This document shows positions 35,970-44,391 of a stretch of 64,000 bases of DNA, piece after piece. A program made the translations under genes and the position numbers. The number at the start of each line of letters is the position of its first letter. Positions within the stretch are counted from its first letter, which is position 1. The stretch is from Planktothricoides raciborskii GIHE-MW2. Its GTDB lineage: Bacteria > Cyanobacteriota > Cyanobacteriia > Cyanobacteriales > Laspinemataceae. Below the pieces are notes generated by a model, which saw only the letters and a program-made list of their open reading frames with translations, was not told the DNA's origin and did no database searches. The stretch lies in contig NZ_CP159837.1 of assembly GCF_040564635.1 (NCBI RefSeq), positions 5,133,001-5,197,000 of the forward strand, given 5' to 3'.

Positions 35970-37001
35970 ATGTCGGATATTCCTTTTACTTTAGATCAGT
36001 TACGCATTCTCAAAGCAATTTCTGCGGAGGGAAGCTTTAAACGCGCTGCGGATAGTTTATTTGTCTCCCAGCCAGCCATCAGTCTGCAAGTACAAAACTT
36101 AGAGCGACAGCTAGATGTGCCATTGTTCGACCGAGGAGGCCGAAGGGCGCAGCTGACCGAAGCGGGTCACTTGTTACTCAGCTATGGTGAAAAAATTCTC
36201 GGTCTTTGTCAGGAAACTTGTCGGGCGATTGAAGATTTACAAAATCTCCAAGGTGGCACCTTGATTATCGGTGCCTCCCAAACTACGGGAACTTATCTGT
36301 TGCCTCGAATGATTGGAATGTTCCGCAAGCACTATCCTGATGTGGCGGTACAACTCCATGTTCACTCGACTCGTCGGACGGCTTGGAGTGTGGCCAATGG
36401 ACAAGTGGATTTGGCGATCGTGGGCGGTGAAGTCCCCACGGAATTACAAGACTCTCTGAAAGTGCAGTCTTATGCCGAAGATGAATTAGCCCTGATCGTG
36501 CCAGTATCTCATCCGATGGCGAAATTAAACACCATCGATAAAGATGATCTTTATAAATTAGAGTTTATTACCCTAGACTCTCAATCAACCATTAGAAAAG
36601 TGATCGATCAAGTTCTCACTCGCTATGAAATTGACACCAGGCGGTTAAAAGTGGAAATGGAGTTAAACTCTATTGAAGCAATTAAAAATGCCGTTCAGTC
36701 CGGTTTAGGCGCCGCTTTTGTCTCAATTTCCGCGATCGAGAAAGAGTTGCAAATGGGGATGTTGCACCGAGTGACGATTCATGAAGTGGAAGTTAAACGA
36801 ATTTTATGGGTAATGGTCAATCCGAATCGCTATCGTTCTAAAGCAGCCGAGGCATTTAGTCGGGAAATTTTGCCTCAGTTTGGTGCTGCCCCGAAATGGT
36901 TTGAGAATGAACCGGGACAGTCCTCAGCCTCAGCAACAGCGATCGCCGACGATCTATCTGACCCTGGGGAGGAGGATGCTTCTAATTTAAATAATCGCTG
37001 A
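35970..37001 (+). CDS. rbcR: LysR-type transcriptional regulator, RbcR group
   Basis: 343 residues. Winged HTH at the N-terminus ([40 protein letters not shown]), then a periplasmic-binding-like effector domain starting near [18 protein letters not shown]. RbcR controls Rubisco and, in some strains, carbon-concentrating and NDH-1 genes. Strong overall match to the conserved cyanobacterial and plastid Ycf30 type. The extra C-terminal tail (about 30 residues, Ser/Asp-rich) is variable. ATG 35970. Confidence 0.9.
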   Translation: MSDIPFTLDQLRILKAISAEGSFKRAADSLFVSQPAISLQVQNLERQLDVPLFDRGGRRAQLTEAGHLLLSYGEKILGLCQETCRAIEDLQNLQGGTLIIGASQTTGTYLLPRMIGMFRKHYPDVAVQLHVHSTRRTAWSVANGQVDLAIVGGEVPTELQDSLKVQSYAEDELALIVPVSHPMAKLNTIDKDDLYKLEFITLDSQSTIRKVIDQVLTRYEIDTRRLKVEMELNSIEAIKNAVQSGLGAAFVSISAIEKELQMGMLHRVTIHEVEVKRILWVMVNPNRYRSKAAEAFSREILPQFGAAPKWFENEPGQSSASATAIADDLSDPGEEDASNLNNR

Positions 37002-37099
37002 CTTTTATTAACTGTTGACCGTTGCCAGTTGTCTGGTGACTGTTGACTGTCAACGGTCAGGAAAGTGCCAAAAAATACCCTCGTGAATTGCCAAAAGTT

Positions 37100-38557
37100 A
37101 TGAAGATTTTCTGTACTCGTCCGGGTTGTTCTCGTCCCAACAATGATTTTGCTGACCTTGATAATCATCAGACTTTAAAAACGGTTCAACAAAAATATTG
37201 TACAACTTGTGGCATGACTCTAATTTTAGATGGTCGATATCTGCCGCAAAGACTCTTAGGACAAGGAGGATTTGGGGCTGCTTTTTTGGCTTTCGATCGC
37301 CGCTCCCCCGGAATGCGTGAATGTGTGGTGAAACAATTTCAGCCCGCTGGAGATTTGAGTCCACAACAAATGGAACTGGCTTTAAGTTTATTTGAACGCG
37401 AAGCGGTGGTGCTGGACAATTTAGGCAGAAAACATCCGGCAATTCCAGATTTGTTGGCTTATTTTCCTTTAGAAGCGTCTGGGTGGAAATCTAAAAAATC
37501 TGAACAATATTTTTATCTGGTTCAAGAATTTATTGATGGTCAGAATCTTGAAGAAGAATTAGCCCAAAAAGGTCAGTTTTCTGAACCAGAAGTCTTAGAA
37601 GTCCTGAAAGGGATTTTGAAGATTCTTAAGTTTGTTCACGAGCATGAGGTGATTCACCGAGATATTAAGCCTTCTAATATTATGCGCGATCGCACTTCCG
37701 GTCGTCTTTTCTTGTTAGATTTTGGGGCGGTGAAACAAGTCACCCAAGCCGCTGCCAGCGGTGGGGCGGGTCGATCCACGGGGATTTATTCTATGGGTTT
37801 TGCGCCCCCAGAACAAATGGCCGGTCGCAGTGTTTTTCCCTCTACAGATTTATATGCGTTAGCGGTGACTTGTATTATGTTATTCACCGGCAAACCGCCC
37901 CAAGAACTTTTTGATTCTTATACTAATCAGTGGGATTGGCGCAAGTATGTCCAAGTATCTAATCACTTAGGGGATGTGCTGGATAAAATGCTTTTGCCCA
38001 CACCGAGCGATCGCTATGCTTCTGCGGAACAAGTCCTAGGGGCTCTCGATGCTCCAATCCCACAAAAGCCAACCCAACCCGTCAACCCCACCATCATACC
38101 TCCGCCAAATCCCCAGCCAACGGTCAACCCTCCGTCTAATCTGCCGGTTCCGGTACAGCCAACCCTACCCCCATCTCCAGTTAACGTTTCCCCGATCACC
38201 TCTCAGTCTGGTCAATTTTCTACCCTAGAAGTCTTAACCGGGGCGGCATTTACCGGGTTTGAAGGCGGTTTGCTGTTAGTGGCGATCGGCAATTTAATTA
38301 AGGTTCCTGCTGTGAGTACCTTGCTTTGGTTGGGAATTTTGGCAGGTTTATTCTTTGCCCAAAATCGACGGATTATTGAAAAATACGATTTGTTAATTAT
38401 TGCGGTAATTTCTTTAGCAATTGTCTTTTTTATTCCCCCTTTACGAGGAAATCCTGCTAGTCAAATAATTTTGGTTCCCATGTTTGGGGCTTTATGTGCC
38501 ACAGCAGTGACGGCTTTATTTCGCCTGGTGTATAAATTTTTGTCTGATATTTTATAA
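37100..38557 (+). CDS. Ser/Thr protein kinase with N-terminal Cys motif and membrane tail
   Basis: 485 residues from ATG 37100; the earlier TTG at 37043 adds a non-conserved leader. CTRPGC...YCTTC near the N-terminus is the four-Cys motif of SpkB-type kinases. The kinase core has GQGGFGAAFLAFDRR, VIHRDIKPSNIM and LLDFGAVKQV, all intact. A Pro-rich linker (about 330-380) leads to three or four hydrophobic segments, so it is a membrane kinase. Two FHA proteins at 20.6-22.3 kb are possible readers of its phosphorylation. Confidence 0.92.
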   Translation: MKIFCTRPGCSRPNNDFADLDNHQTLKTVQQKYCTTCGMTLILDGRYLPQRLLGQGGFGAAFLAFDRRSPGMRECVVKQFQPAGDLSPQQMELALSLFEREAVVLDNLGRKHPAIPDLLAYFPLEASGWKSKKSEQYFYLVQEFIDGQNLEEELAQKGQFSEPEVLEVLKGILKILKFVHEHEVIHRDIKPSNIMRDRTSGRLFLLDFGAVKQVTQAAASGGAGRSTGIYSMGFAPPEQMAGRSVFPSTDLYALAVTCIMLFTGKPPQELFDSYTNQWDWRKYVQVSNHLGDVLDKMLLPTPSDRYASAEQVLGALDAPIPQKPTQPVNPTIIPPPNPQPTVNPPSNLPVPVQPTLPPSPVNVSPITSQSGQFSTLEVLTGAAFTGFEGGLLLVAIGNLIKVPAVSTLLWLGILAGLFFAQNRRIIEKYDLLIIAVISLAIVFFIPPLRGNPASQIILVPMFGALCATAVTALFRLVYKFLSDIL

Positions 38558-38637
38558 GCAAAAAAACCGGGTTTATTCTCGTCGCAAAATCGCCCATAGA
38601 TTGCCCAGTCAACCTAAACCCGGTTTCGGTTTTTTGC
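38558..38637. terminator. AAACCCGG-family bidirectional terminator
   Basis: GCAAAAAAACCGGGTTTA (38558) pairs with TAAACCCGGTTT and CGGTTTTTTGC (38615-38637) between the convergent kinase and WD40 genes. Confidence 0.8.
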
Positions 38638-38643
38638 AGCCGT

Positions 38644-39894
38644 TTACTGTTTAGTCCAGATTTTCATTTTTCCTTCCGTATCCCCACTGACTAAATAACC
38701 ATCTCTGAAGGCAACAGCACGCACTTCTTGGTTATGTCCTGTCAGTGTAGCTATTTCTTTGCCACTGGCTAAATCCCATAATTTAACCGTTTTATCTTTA
38801 CTCGCAGTGGCTAAATATTGGCCATCATTACTCAGGGCGATCGCATTAATCACATCCCGATGACCTTTGAGGGTATTCGCCTCCCCTGTATTTAAATTCC
38901 AAACTTTAATATCCAGATAGTCACTACTAATTAAACTCTGGCCATTGGGAGTAAATAATAAAGAGTCAACGGAGAATTTACTGCCATCTAAAGTTTGTAA
39001 TATTTCTCCACTTTTACTATCCCAAATATTAATCGTTTTATCCAGACTCCCGGTGGCTAATTTGTCGCCATCGGCACTAAAAGCGATCGCATATACTCGG
39101 TCATTATGACCTTTTAAAACTGCGGTTTCTTTACCACTTGCCACGTCCCAAAGCCGCACGGAAAAATCTTTACCGACCCCACCAGAACCACTGGCTAAAG
39201 TTTGACCGTCAGGACTCCAGGCGATCGCATGGACTTGATCCGTATGTCCAAATAATGTCTGCTTTAATTTGCCAGTTTTCACATCCCACAACATAATTTT
39301 AGTGTCGGCACTGCCACTAGCCACCGTTTGACTATCGGGACTAATTGCCACTGCCCAAACATTGCCCAAATGTTGAGAAAATCGATTAATTTCCTTTCCC
39401 GTTTTCAGATCCCAAAGTTTAACATCATTATCTGACCCACCTGTGGCAATTACTTCACCGTTTTGGCTAATCGCCACTGAAGCAACCGGCTTTTGGTGAG
39501 CGGCGATCGTCATCTTGGCCTGAAAATTTCCGGCGGTATTCTTCACCACTTCTGGCGGCTTGGTATTTTCGCTATCTGGTAAGGGATCTGGGGTGGGCGT
39601 GGGATCTGGTGTGGGATCTGGTGTGGGATCTGGTGTGGGATCTGGCGTGGGATCTGGCGTGGGATCTGGTTTGGGATCTGGCGTGGGATCTGGCGTGGGA
39701 TCTGGCGTGGGATCTGGCGTGGGATCTGGCGTGGGATCTGGCGTGGGTGTGGGATCCGGTGTGGGTGTGGCATCGGGCGTCGGCGTGGGATCCGGTGTGG
39801 TTGTGGGAATGTTGGTGCTCGTCGAATCAATCATTAGGGGCGATCGCGTAGACTGATAAATCTGCACCCCCACCCAAGTCAACGCCACCATCAC
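38644..39894 (-). CDS. Membrane-anchored WD40 protein with DPTP repeat linker
   Basis: 416 residues as called from GTG 39894. A hydrophobic anchor ([14 protein letters not shown]) is followed by a linker of some twenty-five PDPT units encoded by GGATCTGGC/TGTGG-type tandem DNA (39588-39790), then seven WD repeats forming one propeller ([24 protein letters not shown] and others). The propeller is likely outside the membrane or in the periplasm if the anchor is an uncleaved signal. The true N-terminus may lie upstream in another frame: removal of one base from a run of five at 39916-39920 joins ALEAIAYKEFWRSRHPSLPV to [14 protein letters not shown]. Confidence 0.85.
   Translation of the reverse strand: MMVALTWVGVQIYQSTRSPLMIDSTSTNIPTTTPDPTPTPDATPTPDPTPTPDPTPDPTPDPTPDPTPDPTPDPKPDPTPDPTPDPTPDPTPDPTPDPTPTPDPLPDSENTKPPEVVKNTAGNFQAKMTIAAHQKPVASVAISQNGEVIATGGSDNDVKLWDLKTGKEINRFSQHLGNVWAVAISPDSQTVASGSADTKIMLWDVKTGKLKQTLFGHTDQVHAIAWSPDGQTLASGSGGVGKDFSVRLWDVASGKETAVLKGHNDRVYAIAFSADGDKLATGSLDKTINIWDSKSGEILQTLDGSKFSVDSLLFTPNGQSLISSDYLDIKVWNLNTGEANTLKGHRDVINAIALSNDGQYLATASKDKTVKLWDLASGKEIATLTGHNQEVRAVAFRDGYLVSGDTEGKMKIWTKQ
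39588..39790. repeat. Coding tandem repeat (PDPT units)
   Basis: 12-base GGATCTGGCGTG-type units repeated over 200 bases in the WD40 gene linker. The length is likely variable by slippage. Confidence 0.9.
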
Positions 39895-40202
39895 TAACCC
39901 AAAGATGGGCTTTGATTTTTACGGGCAGGGATGGATGGCGCGATCGCCAAAATTCTTTATATGCAATAGCTTCAAGAGCGATCTCCTGAATTCCGAAGCC
40001 AGTAGGGTCTTGGGGTTTCCCCAAGTAGAATAGATGACCTACGATATGATTGATCTTTATTTGTCAAAAATTATCTGATGAACAGCGATCGCCTGCCTTG
40101 TAATAAATGCTAAACTGTTCCGGGATATAAAAGAGCGAAAAATCTCCTGTCATCAATTAATTTGGCAGCCCAACAATTTATCACCCTTGCGGAGGATTGA
40201 CC

Positions 40203-40397
40203 ATGACCCTGGAAATGAAGGTGACTTCAATGGTTTGTGAAGTTTGTGCCAAAACTGTCACCAATACCATCAAAAATGTCGATGCCGGATCCGAAGTCAC
40301 CATTGATTTATCCACCAAAGTTGTTCAGGTAGAAACTCAGGCTTCAGAAACCGCAATTAAAGAGGCGATCGCTGCTGCCGGTCATACGGTTGAATAA
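40203..40397 (+). CDS. Heavy-metal-associated (HMA) domain protein
   Basis: 64 residues from ATG 40203. GGAGG at 40192-40196 sets this start, 6 bases away; a TTG two codons earlier overlaps. One ferredoxin-like metal-binding domain with MVCEVCAKTV (Cys12/Cys15), the CxxC of copper chaperones and P-type ATPase N-termini, though Gly/Met of the usual GMTCxxC is replaced. Cytosolic; copper delivery is likely but no copper ATPase gene is near. Confidence 0.8.
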   Translation: MTLEMKVTSMVCEVCAKTVTNTIKNVDAGSEVTIDLSTKVVQVETQASETAIKEAIAAAGHTVE

Positions 40398-40569
40398 CCG
40401 ATTATAAACTAATAAATCTGAGTCAAACTCAGCATCAAACTCAGCATCAAACTCAGCGTAAAAATCAGCATAAATCAAAATTATCAAGAATATTGATGCT
40501 TGATTTTACCGATAGCGCCCGCTACAGTAAAAATAGATTTTTTCAAACAACCTAACCCGAAACAATTCT

Positions 40570-41118
40570 ATGTCAATTGGTAAAGAACCACCACAACTGA
40601 TCAAACATCGTTTATCTTATTCTGGACGAAAATTTGGTTTTGATGTCAATCTTCTCCGCTTGCCCAATGGTGTAGAAGGAGAATGGGAATGTATCCGGCA
40701 TCCCGGTGGTGCCCTTTGTATTCCAGTCACCAACAATGGCAAACTCATCCTGTTAAGACAATATCGTTTTGCGGTAGAATCGCGGATTTTAGAATTTCCG
40801 GCGGGAACTTTAGAACATGATGAAGACCCAGAAACCACAGTAAAACGGGAAATCGAAGAAGAAACCGGCTACCGCGCCCATAGTTGGAAAAACTTAGGTC
40901 AATTTGTCTTAGCCCCCGGTTATTCTGACGAAATTATCTATGCTTTCTTAGCCAAAAATTTAGAAAAATTACCGAACCCACCCGCCCAAGATGATGATGA
41001 GGATATCGAACTCGTGTTTATGTCTCCTCAAGAATTAGAAAAAGCCATTTTAGGCGGTGAACTGATCGATGCTAAATCTATCGCTAGTTTTTTCTTGGCT
41101 CGTCCTTTTTTAACTTAA
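40570..41118 (+). CDS. NUDIX hydrolase, ADP-ribose pyrophosphatase-like
   Basis: 182 residues. The Nudix box from residue 77 (GTLEHDEDPETTVKREIEEE followed by TGY) matches GX5EX7REUXEEXGU in full. An upstream strand RQYRFAVESRILEFPAG is typical of ADP-ribose pyrophosphatases. Substrate specificity cannot be read from this. ATG 40570. Downstream begins a composite repeat. Confidence 0.9.
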   Translation: MSIGKEPPQLIKHRLSYSGRKFGFDVNLLRLPNGVEGEWECIRHPGGALCIPVTNNGKLILLRQYRFAVESRILEFPAGTLEHDEDPETTVKREIEEETGYRAHSWKNLGQFVLAPGYSDEIIYAFLAKNLEKLPNPPAQDDDEDIELVFMSPQELEKAILGGELIDAKSIASFFLARPFLT

Positions 41119-41130
41119 CCTAATTAACCC

Positions 41131-41290
41131 AGGAGGGGTGTAGGGTGTAGGGTGTAGGGCCGCCATCGGTGTAGGGTGTGGGGGAGCAGGGGAAAGTGAA
41201 AAGTCGTACGGGCGAATGGCCATTCGCCCGTACAAAAGAATTATCACTATTCACTATTCACTATTCACTATTCACTATTCACTTCCTCAT
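41131..41290. repeat. Composite repeat block, copy 2
   Basis: GTGTAGGG units, CCGCCATCGG, GAAAGTGAAAAGT, a perfect 28-base palindrome (41206-41233, half-site GTACGGGCGAATGG) and six CACTATT heptamers, the same order as 16255-16620. In the palindrome both arms differ from copy 1 by one paired change. Confidence 0.9.
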
Positions 41291-41411
41291 CTCCTCTGCC
41301 GACGGCGGGCTCCTCTGCCCCTCAATTCTGACCAATCCTGTATTTCTGCCGAAAATTGGCACAAAAATATGCTAGGATTAACAGTTTAGGAATTTCAGCG
41401 TATGTAGGCTA

Positions 41412-42872
41412 ATGGCTGATAGCGTAATTTTATTTTGGCACCGGCGGGATCTACGCATAACCGACAACGTGGGACTGACAAATGCTCGCAAGGTTAGTCC
41501 CAAAGTTGTGGGTATATTCTGCCTAGATCCGAATATTTTAGAGAGAGATGACGTGGCACCGGCAAGGATGGCCTATGCTCTGGATAGCTTGCAAGAATTG
41601 CAGGAAAACTATGCCAAGATGGGGAGTCAGTTGTTGATTCTTCATGGCCAACCCGAACGAGCGATCCCATCATTAGCCGCTGCATTGGGGGCACAAGCGG
41701 TTTATTGGAATTCTGATGTTGAGCCTTACTCTAAAAAACGGGATCAAAAGGTGGAAGCAGCCCTGAGTGAAAAAGGCATCGAAGTCAACACTTTTTGGGA
41801 TCAGCTTCTATTACCACCGGGAATGGTGCTGACTGGGAAGGGCAAACCCTACACGGTTTATACACCGTTTTGGAAAAATTGGAGTCGAAAAAATAAGTCG
41901 GAACCCATGCCCGCGATCGCCTCAATGACGGGTTTGAGTGCCGAAGAGTTGGCCTCCGCCAAAAATGCGGGGGCGATCGATCGCCTTCCCAAGGCCAAGG
42001 ACTTAGGATTTATTTGGGATCGGCCATTGGTGCAGGCTCCAGGAGAAAAGGCTGCCCAACTTCAACTAGAAGATTTCTGTCATAAAAAGATTTTGGCCTA
42101 CGACAAACAAAGAGACTTTCCCGATATTCCCGGCACCTCCCAACTCAGTGCCGCCCTGAAATTTGGCGTGATTGGCATTAGAAATGTTTGGGCGGCGATC
42201 GACACTGCTTGGAAAGAATGCCGCAGTGATGAAGCTCGGAGTAATATCCGCACTTGGCAACAAGAACTGGCTTGGCGAGAGTTTTATCAACATATTATGT
42301 ATTATTTCCCGGAATTGGCCGATGGATCCTACCGCGCTGCCTGGAAAAATTTCCCCTGGGAGAATAACCCAGAATATTTTCAAGCTTGGTGCGAAGGACG
42401 TACCGGCTATCCGATCGTTGATGCGGCCATGCGCCAACTGAATGAAACCGGCTGGATGCATAATCGCTGTCGGATGATTGTCGCCAGTTTCCTGACCAAA
42501 GATTTAATCATCAATTGGCAGTGGGGCGAAAAATACTTTATGCAAACCCTGATTGATGGGGACTTGTCCGCTAACAACGGGGGTTGGCAATGGACAGCTT
42601 CTAGTGGCATGGATCCGAAACCGATTAGAATTTTTAACCCCGCTTCTCAGGCGAAAAAATTTGATCCCGATGCGGAATATATTCTGCGCTGGCTCCCAGA
42701 ACTCAGCCGAGTGGATCCTAAGTTTCTCATCACGGGTAAAATTCCCGCAGACAAGCGGGAAGCCGCTAAATATCCAGAGCCAATTGTGGATCACCAACAG
42801 CAGCAGCAGAAGTTTAGGCGGCTTTACCAGCAAAACAAATTCAACAACGCTGAAATCACCAGCGAAGAATAA
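41412..42872 (+). CDS. phrA: Deoxyribodipyrimidine photolyase (class I CPD)
   Basis: 486 residues. N-terminal antenna domain (LFWHRRDLRITDNVGL) and a C-terminal FAD-binding helical domain. ELAWREFYQHIMYYFP, GRTGYPIVDAAMRQLNETGW, and NNGGWQWTASSGMDPKP are the FAD pocket and electron-transfer Trp segments. It repairs cyclobutane pyrimidine dimers using blue or near-UV light; the antenna type (8-HDF or folate) cannot be settled by eye. ATG 41412. It is followed by an ACGAATA repeat and purD 53 bases later. Confidence 0.95.
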   Translation: MADSVILFWHRRDLRITDNVGLTNARKVSPKVVGIFCLDPNILERDDVAPARMAYALDSLQELQENYAKMGSQLLILHGQPERAIPSLAAALGAQAVYWNSDVEPYSKKRDQKVEAALSEKGIEVNTFWDQLLLPPGMVLTGKGKPYTVYTPFWKNWSRKNKSEPMPAIASMTGLSAEELASAKNAGAIDRLPKAKDLGFIWDRPLVQAPGEKAAQLQLEDFCHKKILAYDKQRDFPDIPGTSQLSAALKFGVIGIRNVWAAIDTAWKECRSDEARSNIRTWQQELAWREFYQHIMYYFPELADGSYRAAWKNFPWENNPEYFQAWCEGRTGYPIVDAAMRQLNETGWMHNRCRMIVASFLTKDLIINWQWGEKYFMQTLIDGDLSANNGGWQWTASSGMDPKPIRIFNPASQAKKFDPDAEYILRWLPELSRVDPKFLITGKIPADKREAAKYPEPIVDHQQQQQKFRRLYQQNKFNNAEITSEE

Positions 42873-42925
42873 CGAATAACGAACAAAAAATAACGAATAA
42901 CGAATAATTGTTTGAGGGAAAACCA

Positions 42926-44212
42926 GTGAAAGTTTTAGTCGTTGGCAATGGAGGGCGTGAACACGCCCTGGCTTGGAAACTGCTGCAATCAAAGAAAGTA
43001 GAGCAGGTGATCTGTACCCCTGGAAATGGGGGGACGGCGATGATGCCCGGATGCCAAAATTATCCTTTCGCGGTGGATGACTTCCAAGGGATTAAGGATT
43101 GTGCTTTGGCCAATGATGTTTCTTTGGTGGTGGTGGGGCCTGAAGTGCCTCTGGCGTTGGGAATTACGGATTTTCTTCAAGTCCATAATTTGAAAGTGTT
43201 TGGGCCGACCCAAACTGGAGCCCAACTTGAAGCGAGTAAGTCTTGGGCTAAAGCTTTGATGCAAGAAGCGGGAATTCCTACCGCCGCTTCCGCTGTGTTT
43301 ACCCATACCCTTATGGATGCAGCGATCGCTTATGTGCGTGAGCAAGGCGTGCCAATTGTGATTAAGGCTGATGGTTTGGCTGCGGGTAAGGGGGTGACGG
43401 TGGCACAAACGATCGCAGAGGCAGAGGCCGCGATCGCGGAAGCCTTTGGCGGTGCCTTTGGGTCTGCCGGTGAATGTGTGGTGATTGAAGAATTTTTACC
43501 CGGTCAAGAGGCTTCGGTATTAGCCCTGACTGATGGGAAAACGGTGGTGCCTTTGTTACCGGCTCAAGACCATAAACAAGTGGGCGAAGGAGATACCGGG
43601 CCAAATACGGGCGGTATGGGTGCATACACCCCAACTCCCATTGTCACCCCCGCCCTCCAAGAACGAATTCAGCAAGAAGTGCTTGAACCGACGATCAAGG
43701 CTTTCCGCGATCGCGGCATTGATTACTGTGGGGTTATCTATGCGGGCTTGATGATTGCCCCCAATGGGGATCTCAAGGTGTTGGAATTTAACTGTCGCTT
43801 TGGGGATCCCGAAACTCAAGCTATTCTGCCGTTGCTGGAAACCCCCTTAGAAGATTTGATGTTGGCTTGTGTGGAAAAACGCTTGGCCCAAATGCTGCCA
43901 ATTCAATGGAAACCCGGGGCTGCCGGTTGTGTTGTGATGGCTTCCGCCGGTTATCCGGGCAGTTATGAAAAAGGAAAACCGATCGCCGGTTTGGACAAAG
44001 CCGCCGATACTGGGGCGATCGCTTTTCATGCCGGGACAAAACTCTCGTCTGAAGGGGAGATCGTTACTGATGGCGGTCGGGTTTTAGGCATCACAGCGAT
44101 CGGCAGTAATTTTGACGAAGCCTTAGCTAATGCTTATCAGGCTGTGGATTGTATCGAATTTGAAGGGGCTTATTGTCGCCGAGACATTGGTTATCGGGTG
44201 AAAAATATCTAA
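42926..44212 (+). CDS. purD: Phosphoribosylamine-glycine ligase (GARS)
   Basis: 428 residues from GTG 42926, which has GAGGG 8 bases upstream and starts at the conserved VKVLVVGNGGREHALAW; a TTG six codons earlier is unlikely. ATP-grasp fold with QEAGIPTA, VIKADGLAAGKGV, EEFLPGQEASVLAL, PNTGGMGAYTPTP and EFNCRFGDPETQ. It makes glycinamide ribonucleotide in purine synthesis. It is followed on the same strand by the NblS-type kinase, an order known in other cyanobacteria. Confidence 0.96.
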   Translation: MKVLVVGNGGREHALAWKLLQSKKVEQVICTPGNGGTAMMPGCQNYPFAVDDFQGIKDCALANDVSLVVVGPEVPLALGITDFLQVHNLKVFGPTQTGAQLEASKSWAKALMQEAGIPTAASAVFTHTLMDAAIAYVREQGVPIVIKADGLAAGKGVTVAQTIAEAEAAIAEAFGGAFGSAGECVVIEEFLPGQEASVLALTDGKTVVPLLPAQDHKQVGEGDTGPNTGGMGAYTPTPIVTPALQERIQQEVLEPTIKAFRDRGIDYCGVIYAGLMIAPNGDLKVLEFNCRFGDPETQAILPLLETPLEDLMLACVEKRLAQMLPIQWKPGAAGCVVMASAGYPGSYEKGKPIAGLDKAADTGAIAFHAGTKLSSEGEIVTDGGRVLGITAIGSNFDEALANAYQAVDCIEFEGAYCRRDIGYRVKNI

Positions 44213-44218
44213 CTTGTG

Positions 44219-44275
44219 ATTAGTGGTTGGTGGTTGGCTATTCGCAGCCAAATAACCAACCACTAATAACTAATC
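44219..44275. terminator. Hairpin between purD and nblS
   Basis: GTGATTAGTGGTTGGT faces ACCAACCACTAAT...AATCAC; possible purD terminator of the TTGGTT-rich type. No T-run. Confidence 0.55.
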
Positions 44276-44391
44276 ACAAACAACAAATAACAGATAACAA
44301 ATTTTGCTGGTTCAATAACTAGACGATCTGTTACCATCCAAATGACTATTGAATACTCGTCATCTCCTTGCACGGGGTAGGATTAAGCTTG

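Noticed and set aside
39560-39856. Plus-strand frames rich in Gly-Val-Ser or Trp-Asp-Leu
   Set aside because: They are the reverse reading of the PDPT repeat linker of the WD40 gene.
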